This document shows, one piece after another, positions 60,065-64,000 of a DNA stretch of 64,000 nt. The notes beneath the pieces are model-generated. The model did no database searches and had not been told where the DNA came from. It saw only the letters and a program-made list of their open reading frames with translations. Location of the stretch: contig NZ_RRYI01000001.1 in the NCBI RefSeq assembly GCF_003931565.1, positions 868,001 through 932,000 on the forward strand. Reading direction: 5' to 3'. The stretch's first letter is position 1. Each line of letters opens with the position of its first letter. Source of the DNA: Caulobacter sp. 602-1 (GTDB taxonomy: Bacteria; Pseudomonadota; Alphaproteobacteria; Caulobacterales; Caulobacteraceae). Made by a program: the position numbers and the translations under genes.

Positions 60065-60820
60065 ATGACCGACGCCGCCGCCAAGATCGTCAAGCCGCCG
60101 CGCAAGCCGGCTGTCAAACGGGCCTCCGGCGCCCGCAAGCTGGTCAAGGCCGCCCAAAGCGTGGGCGACATCAAGGCGGCCGAAGCGCTTGAGGGCCATC
60201 GCGCCCCGGGTCCTCGCGAGCGGGCTGGCGAGGCCCGCAAAGCCGCCATCCTGAAGGCCGCCCTGGGTGTCTTCGCGCGCCTGGGCCTGGACGGCGCCAG
60301 CGTCGAGGCCATCGCCCAGGCGGCGGGGATCTCCAAGGCCAACCTCCTCTACTACCACCCGACCAAGGAGGCCCTGTACGTGGCGGTGCTGGAGCAGGGG
60401 CTGTCCCTGTGGCTGGCGCCTCTGAGCCGCTTCAGCGAGGGCGACGATCCCGCCGAGGCGATCGCCGCCCTGATCGACGCCAAGCTGGTGCTGAGCCGCG
60501 ACCACCCGGAGGTTTCGCGCCTGTTCGCCCTGGAGATGCTGCGCGGCGCGCCGCTGCTGAAGCCGGTGCTCTCGGGGCCCCTGAAGGCGGTGTTCGACGC
60601 CAAGGTCGCGGTGATCGAGGCGTGGGCGGCGGCGGGCAGGCTCGCGCCCGTGGACCCGCCGCACCTGATCTTCGCCCTCTGGGCCCTGACCCAGCACTAT
60701 GCCGACTTCGCCGTCCAGGTGCGGGCCCTGACCGGCAAGTCCTTGTCCGAAAAGCGCTTCATGGAGGAGACCCGGGCGGCGGTGACGGCGCTGGTCCTGG
60801 ACGGCTTAAGGCCGCGTTAG
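60065..60820 (+). CDS. rutR: TetR-family regulator RutR
   Basis: Repressor of the rut operon that senses uracil or thymine. It has 251 residues from ATG at 60065. The DNA-binding domain is [50 protein letters not shown], and the ligand domain has [15 protein letters not shown], the Trp-containing [17 protein letters not shown] and an end -GLRPR like Escherichia coli RutR. An extra N-terminal tail of about 50 Lys/Arg/Ala-rich residues ([19 protein letters not shown]) precedes the domain, much longer than in E. coli; it may aid DNA binding or mark a later start. The operator overlaps its own promoter. Confidence 0.93.
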   Translation: MTDAAAKIVKPPRKPAVKRASGARKLVKAAQSVGDIKAAEALEGHRAPGPRERAGEARKAAILKAALGVFARLGLDGASVEAIAQAAGISKANLLYYHPTKEALYVAVLEQGLSLWLAPLSRFSEGDDPAEAIAALIDAKLVLSRDHPEVSRLFALEMLRGAPLLKPVLSGPLKAVFDAKVAVIEAWAAAGRLAPVDPPHLIFALWALTQHYADFAVQVRALTGKSLSEKRFMEETRAAVTALVLDGLRPR

Positions 60821-60883
60821 GCCTGAGCTGCGTCCACACGTCACCTTACGGCGAACGTCGTTGTTCATCATGGTGACCGTCCA

Positions 60884-62554
60884 ATGACGCGACCGCACCG
60901 ACCGCCTCCGACCGCCGAAGCCCGGCCTATGCAACTGATCCACGGGATCGTTGGCGCGGCCGCCGTGCTGGTCGTCGTCTCGATCCTGGGCGGACTGGCC
61001 CTGATGATCCTGGCCGCGCGCCAGCTGGATCGCATGGAAGCGGTCGACGAGATCGAGATCACCCAGCGCACCATCGTCCGCACCCTGGAGCGGACGGAGC
61101 GCGAGGTGACCTCGGCCACGGTCTGGGACCAGGCCTACAAGGCCATGGGCTGGACGATCGACGCGGCCTGGGCCGACACCGATTTCGCCACCTATTATCA
61201 CGAGCAGTTCAAGCACGACCTGACCTTCGTCATCCGCTCGGGGCAGGTGGTCTACGCCTCGGCCGGCGGCAAGCGGGTTTCGGCCGACGCCCTCGGCGGC
61301 TTTCCCGCCGAAGCGGCCCCGATCGCCGCCGATGTGGCCGCCAAGGCCCGCGCGGCGCGCCGCGCCGGCAAGCTCAGCACCGCCGGCGAGGTGACGCGGA
61401 CGGGCCTGATGCGGATTGACGACGAGGCCTATCTGGTCGCCTTCGCCGCCGTGACGCCGGAGAGCCGGGCCGTCGCCGACCTCTATGACGGCCCGCCAGC
61501 GATCGTCGTCAGCGCCCGCCGCATGGACGCCGCCTTCGTTCATCAGCTGTCGGACGACCTGGGGCTTGACGACCTGGTCCTGCTGCGCCGCCCGGGCGGC
61601 GATCCGCCGAAGGTCACCTTGCGCGACATCGAGGGCCAGGCGTTCGGGACCCTGGCCTGGAAGGCCAGGAACCCCGGCCTGAAGCTGCTGAAGAGCGTCG
61701 CGCCGTGGCTGCTGATCGGCTTCCTGGTGCTGGCCGCCGCCGGCGCCGTGTTGACCCAGCGCGTCGCCGAGGCCCTGCGCAAGCTCGAAGCCGGGCGCCT
61801 GGAGCTGCTGGCCGCCAAGGAGGAGGCCGAGTCCGCCAACGCCGCCAAGACCCGCTTCCTGGCCAATATGAGCCATGAGGTCCGCACCCCGCTGAACGGC
61901 GTGCTGGGCATGGCCCAGGTGATGGCCGCCGACACGCTCAGCGAGACGCAGGGCCGCCGCCTGAAGATCCTGCAGGAGTCCGGTCAGGCGCTGCTGGCCC
62001 TGCTGAACAGCATCCTCGACATCGCCAGGCTCGAGACCGGCGCGGTGCGGTTGCGGTCCGAGACCTTCGACCTGTCGGCCCTCGTCGAGGCCTCGTGCGC
62101 GGCCTTCTCCGGCGCGGCCGCGGCCAAGGGCCTGGACCTGACGTCGGACATCGCGCCCGAGCTGCGCGGCCGCTGGGTCGGCGACCCGATGCGGCTGCGC
62201 CAGGTGCTGGGCAATCTGGTGGCCAACGCCGTCAAGTTCACCGACCACGGCGGCGTCACCGTCCGCGTCCGTCCCACGGCCAAGGGTCTGCGCTTCGAGG
62301 TCGAGGACACGGGCCTGGGCATCGCCGCCGAGGACCTGCCCGAGCTGTTCAAGACCTTCTCCCAGGTCGACAGCTCCATGACCCGCGTCCACGACGGCGC
62401 CGGCCTGGGCCTGTCGATCTGCCGGGAGCTGGTCGAGCTGATGGGCGGCGCGATCGGCGTCCATTCGACGCCGGGGCAGGGGTCCAGCTTCCACTTCGTG
62501 ATCCCGCTGACCCAGGCGGTATCGGACCGGCCGACTCTGCGGGTGGTGCGGTAG
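60884..62554 (+). CDS. CHASE4-type sensor histidine kinase
   Basis: Membrane kinase of 556 residues. TM1 (about 20-45) and TM2 (about 268-288) flank an extracytoplasmic domain whose ITQRTIVRTLERTEREVTSATVWDQAYKAMGW start matches CHASE4 domains. After a coiled-coil (LRKLEAGRLELLAAKEEAESANAAKTRFLANMSHEVRTPLNGVLGMAQVM) with the phospho-His, the catalytic domain has LGNLVANAVKFTDHGGV, VEDTGLGIAAEDLPELFKTFSQVD and GAGLGLSICRELVELMGG. There is no attached receiver domain and no response regulator next door, so it is an orphan kinase. The start could also be the ATG at 60929. Confidence 0.9.
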   Translation: MTRPHRPPPTAEARPMQLIHGIVGAAAVLVVVSILGGLALMILAARQLDRMEAVDEIEITQRTIVRTLERTEREVTSATVWDQAYKAMGWTIDAAWADTDFATYYHEQFKHDLTFVIRSGQVVYASAGGKRVSADALGGFPAEAAPIAADVAAKARAARRAGKLSTAGEVTRTGLMRIDDEAYLVAFAAVTPESRAVADLYDGPPAIVVSARRMDAAFVHQLSDDLGLDDLVLLRRPGGDPPKVTLRDIEGQAFGTLAWKARNPGLKLLKSVAPWLLIGFLVLAAAGAVLTQRVAEALRKLEAGRLELLAAKEEAESANAAKTRFLANMSHEVRTPLNGVLGMAQVMAADTLSETQGRRLKILQESGQALLALLNSILDIARLETGAVRLRSETFDLSALVEASCAAFSGAAAAKGLDLTSDIAPELRGRWVGDPMRLRQVLGNLVANAVKFTDHGGVTVRVRPTAKGLRFEVEDTGLGIAAEDLPELFKTFSQVDSSMTRVHDGAGLGLSICRELVELMGGAIGVHSTPGQGSSFHFVIPLTQAVSDRPTLRVVR

Positions 62555-62724
62555 GAGACGGCTGCACAGTTCCCGCGCAGCCCCATCGTCAGGGCGCCGA
62601 TAAATCGGGGTCTTTGACGCCACCGCATGGCCTGACGGCCGGCCAAGCCTCGCTCCGGCCGTCGCCCCTGCTAGCCCTTGTCCACACCGTCGGCTTCGAC
62701 GGTTCTGTCGGGGACGGGCTTTCA

Positions 62725-64000
62725 ATGGAATCGGGTGTGAGGGCGCCGACGCGGCGTCAGCTTCTTTCGGCCATCGCCAAGGTCGGCGGCACGGCCGCTT
62801 TGTACCAGGCCATGACCACGCTGGGCCACGCGGCCGAGACCCAGTTCCACGGCCCGCCGAACCTGCAGGGCGCGCGCCCCGGCGCCAGCGTCATCGTGCT
62901 GGGCGCGGGCCTGGCCGGGATGCTGGCGGCGTTCGAGCTGACCAAGGCTGGCTACAAGGTCAGGATCCTGGAGTTCCAGAACCGCGCCGGCGGCCGCAAC
63001 TGGTCCCTGCGCGGAGGCGACACCTACACCGAGCTGGGCGGGGCGACCCAGAAGGTGGCCTTCTCGCCCGGCAACTACCTCAACCCCGGCCCCTGGCGCA
63101 TCCCGCACCATCACCGCACGCTGCTGCACTACTGCAAGGCCTTCGGCGTGGCCCTGGAGCCGTTCATCCAGTTCAACCACAGCGGCTGGGTCCACTCGTC
63201 CCAGGCCTTCGACGGCAAGCCGGTGCGCTTCAACGCCGCCGCCGCCGACTTCGAGGGCAATATCGCCGAGCTGCTGGCCAAGTCAGTCAACGCCAAGGCC
63301 CTGGACGACACGGTCACCCAGGAGGATCGCGACAAGCTGCTGGAAGCCCTGAAAGGCTGGGGCATGCTGGACAACGACTACAGGTACTCGGCGTCCTTGA
63401 AGGCCTCGGGCCATCGCGGCTTCGAGCGTCCGCCGGGCGGCGGGGTCAACGGCGCGCCGATCCCGTCCAAGGACCTCTACAAGCTGCACGACGTGCTGGA
63501 CCCGCAGGTCTGGACCTCGATGGCCTTCTTCATGGGCCACGAGATGCAGACCACCATGTTCCAGCCGGTGGGCGGCATGGACATGATCGGCAAGGCCTTC
63601 GCCCGCCAGGTCGAGGGCCTGATCACCTACAACGCCAAGGTCAGCAAGATCGCCCAGGACGACAAGGGCGTGGTAGTGACCTACGCCGACACCGCCACGG
63701 GCAAGGTCACGGACGCCAAGGCCGACTGGTGCGTCTGCACGATCCCGCTGGGCATTCTCGGCCAGATGGATCTGCAGGTGACCGACGAGATGATGGCCGC
63801 GATCAAGGCCGTCCCTTACTCGGGCCAGGTCAAGATCGGCCTGGAGATGAAGCGCCGCTTCTGGGAGGAGGACGACTACATCTACGGCGGCCACAGCTTC
63901 ACCGACCAGGAGATCGCCCTGATCTCCTATCCGAACAACAACATGTTCAAGGACGGGCCGGCGGTGCTGCTGGGCGCCTTCGCCCGCGAGATGGGGGCCT
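62725..64000 (+). CDS. Flavin-containing amine oxidase, N-terminal part
   Basis: FAD-dependent amine oxidase; 425 residues are visible before the window ends. A twin-arginine-like N-terminus (RRQLLSAIAKVGGTAALYQA) suggests export by Tat. The FAD-binding Rossmann motif is VIVLGAGLAGMLAAFELTKAGYKVRILE with Glu at the end of beta-2, then NRAGGRNWSLRGGD, which is the GG-doublet of the family, and TELGGATQKV. Later VGGMDMIGKAFARQV and the second FAD segment region are also typical. The substrate is unknown; L-amino-acid or polyamine oxidation is likely. The ATG at 62725 lacks a strong ribosome site. Confidence 0.9.
   Translation, partial: MESGVRAPTRRQLLSAIAKVGGTAALYQAMTTLGHAAETQFHGPPNLQGARPGASVIVLGAGLAGMLAAFELTKAGYKVRILEFQNRAGGRNWSLRGGDTYTELGGATQKVAFSPGNYLNPGPWRIPHHHRTLLHYCKAFGVALEPFIQFNHSGWVHSSQAFDGKPVRFNAAAADFEGNIAELLAKSVNAKALDDTVTQEDRDKLLEALKGWGMLDNDYRYSASLKASGHRGFERPPGGGVNGAPIPSKDLYKLHDVLDPQVWTSMAFFMGHEMQTTMFQPVGGMDMIGKAFARQVEGLITYNAKVSKIAQDDKGVVVTYADTATGKVTDAKADWCVCTIPLGILGQMDLQVTDEMMAAIKAVPYSGQVKIGLEMKRRFWEEDDYIYGGHSFTDQEIALISYPNNNMFKDGPAVLLGAFAREMGA

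Noticed and set aside
59956..60342. Extension of the rutB frame across the promoter into rutR
   Set aside because: It would cover the RutR operator and rutR coding region; RutB homology starts at 59955.
1..64000. tRNA, rRNA, CRISPR arrays, prophage or integrase genes
   Set aside because: None seen: no cloverleaf-like elements with conserved T-loop, no regularly spaced repeats, no recombinase or phage structural motifs.

Overview
The window is GC-rich (roughly 70%) alphaproteobacterial DNA that looks like a Caulobacter chromosome. The support is family-level: a TonB-dependent receptor of the TonB-Xanth-Caul type, an EcfG-type (ECF15) sigma factor, a D-mannonate dehydratase ManD with an alpha-glucuronidase, a rut pyrimidine cluster with a RutR box, and many short GC-rich palindromic intergenic repeats. 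I see no rRNA, tRNA, CRISPR array, integrase or transposase. Because of the GC content almost every real gene is shadowed by long open frames on the other strand; these were left out.

Layout. 0-1.1 kb: start of an alkaline phosphatase and a small membrane-anchored protein. 1.3-7.5 kb: a cell-envelope cluster (two large polytopic membrane proteins on +; GT2 glycosyltransferase, GtrA flippase-like protein and methyltransferase on -). 7.5-11.3 kb: small acidic protein, RsgA, and the tryptophan-to-anthranilate pair kynA-kynU. 11.3-16.3 kb: EcfG-type sigma factor, then a two-gene restriction cassette (an MmeI-like type IIL restriction-modification gene carrying a frameshift, and an Mrr-like endonuclease). 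16.4-26.3 kb: uvrC, a ParE-type toxin-antitoxin pair, a 2OG-Fe(II) oxygenase, an AI-2E family transporter, a lipoprotein, DUF998, an M28 peptidase, a flagellar-rod-like miniprotein, and carA behind an attenuator-like leader. 26.6-34.6 kb: DUF1272, two TonB-dependent receptors, tiny membrane proteins, palindromic repeats and a proline iminopeptidase. 34.6-38.2 kb: opgG-opgH for periplasmic glucans. 38.5-46.4 kb: a two-component system facing a tripartite RND efflux pump. 46.5-53 kb: HAD hydrolase, acyltransferase, and a hexuronate module (FCD-type GntR regulator, ManD, GH67 alpha-glucuronidase). 53.3-56.7 kb: a NarL-type two-component system with a PDZ-bearing membrane kinase, and an FKBP isomerase. 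56.8-60.8 kb: rutB-C-D-A and divergent rutR. 60.9-64 kb: a CHASE4-type histidine kinase and the start of a flavin amine oxidase.

How the parts may work together. A near-palindromic FadR-type site occurs both between manD and the alpha-glucuronidase and in front of the large TonB receptor 23 kb away, suggesting one glucuronate/glucuronoxylan regulon that includes outer-membrane uptake. RutR has a recognisable operator in its divergent promoter with rutB. The sigma factor has a candidate general-stress-type promoter. The most unusual locus is the restriction cassette: a single missing base falls inside the D-X9-EXK nuclease motif of the MmeI-like protein, and the presumed target-recognition segment of the same gene has much lower GC than its surroundings. 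The carA leader can fold into mutually exclusive hairpins ending in a T-run, as in transcription attenuation. No search or folding program was run; all functional names rest on motif recognition.
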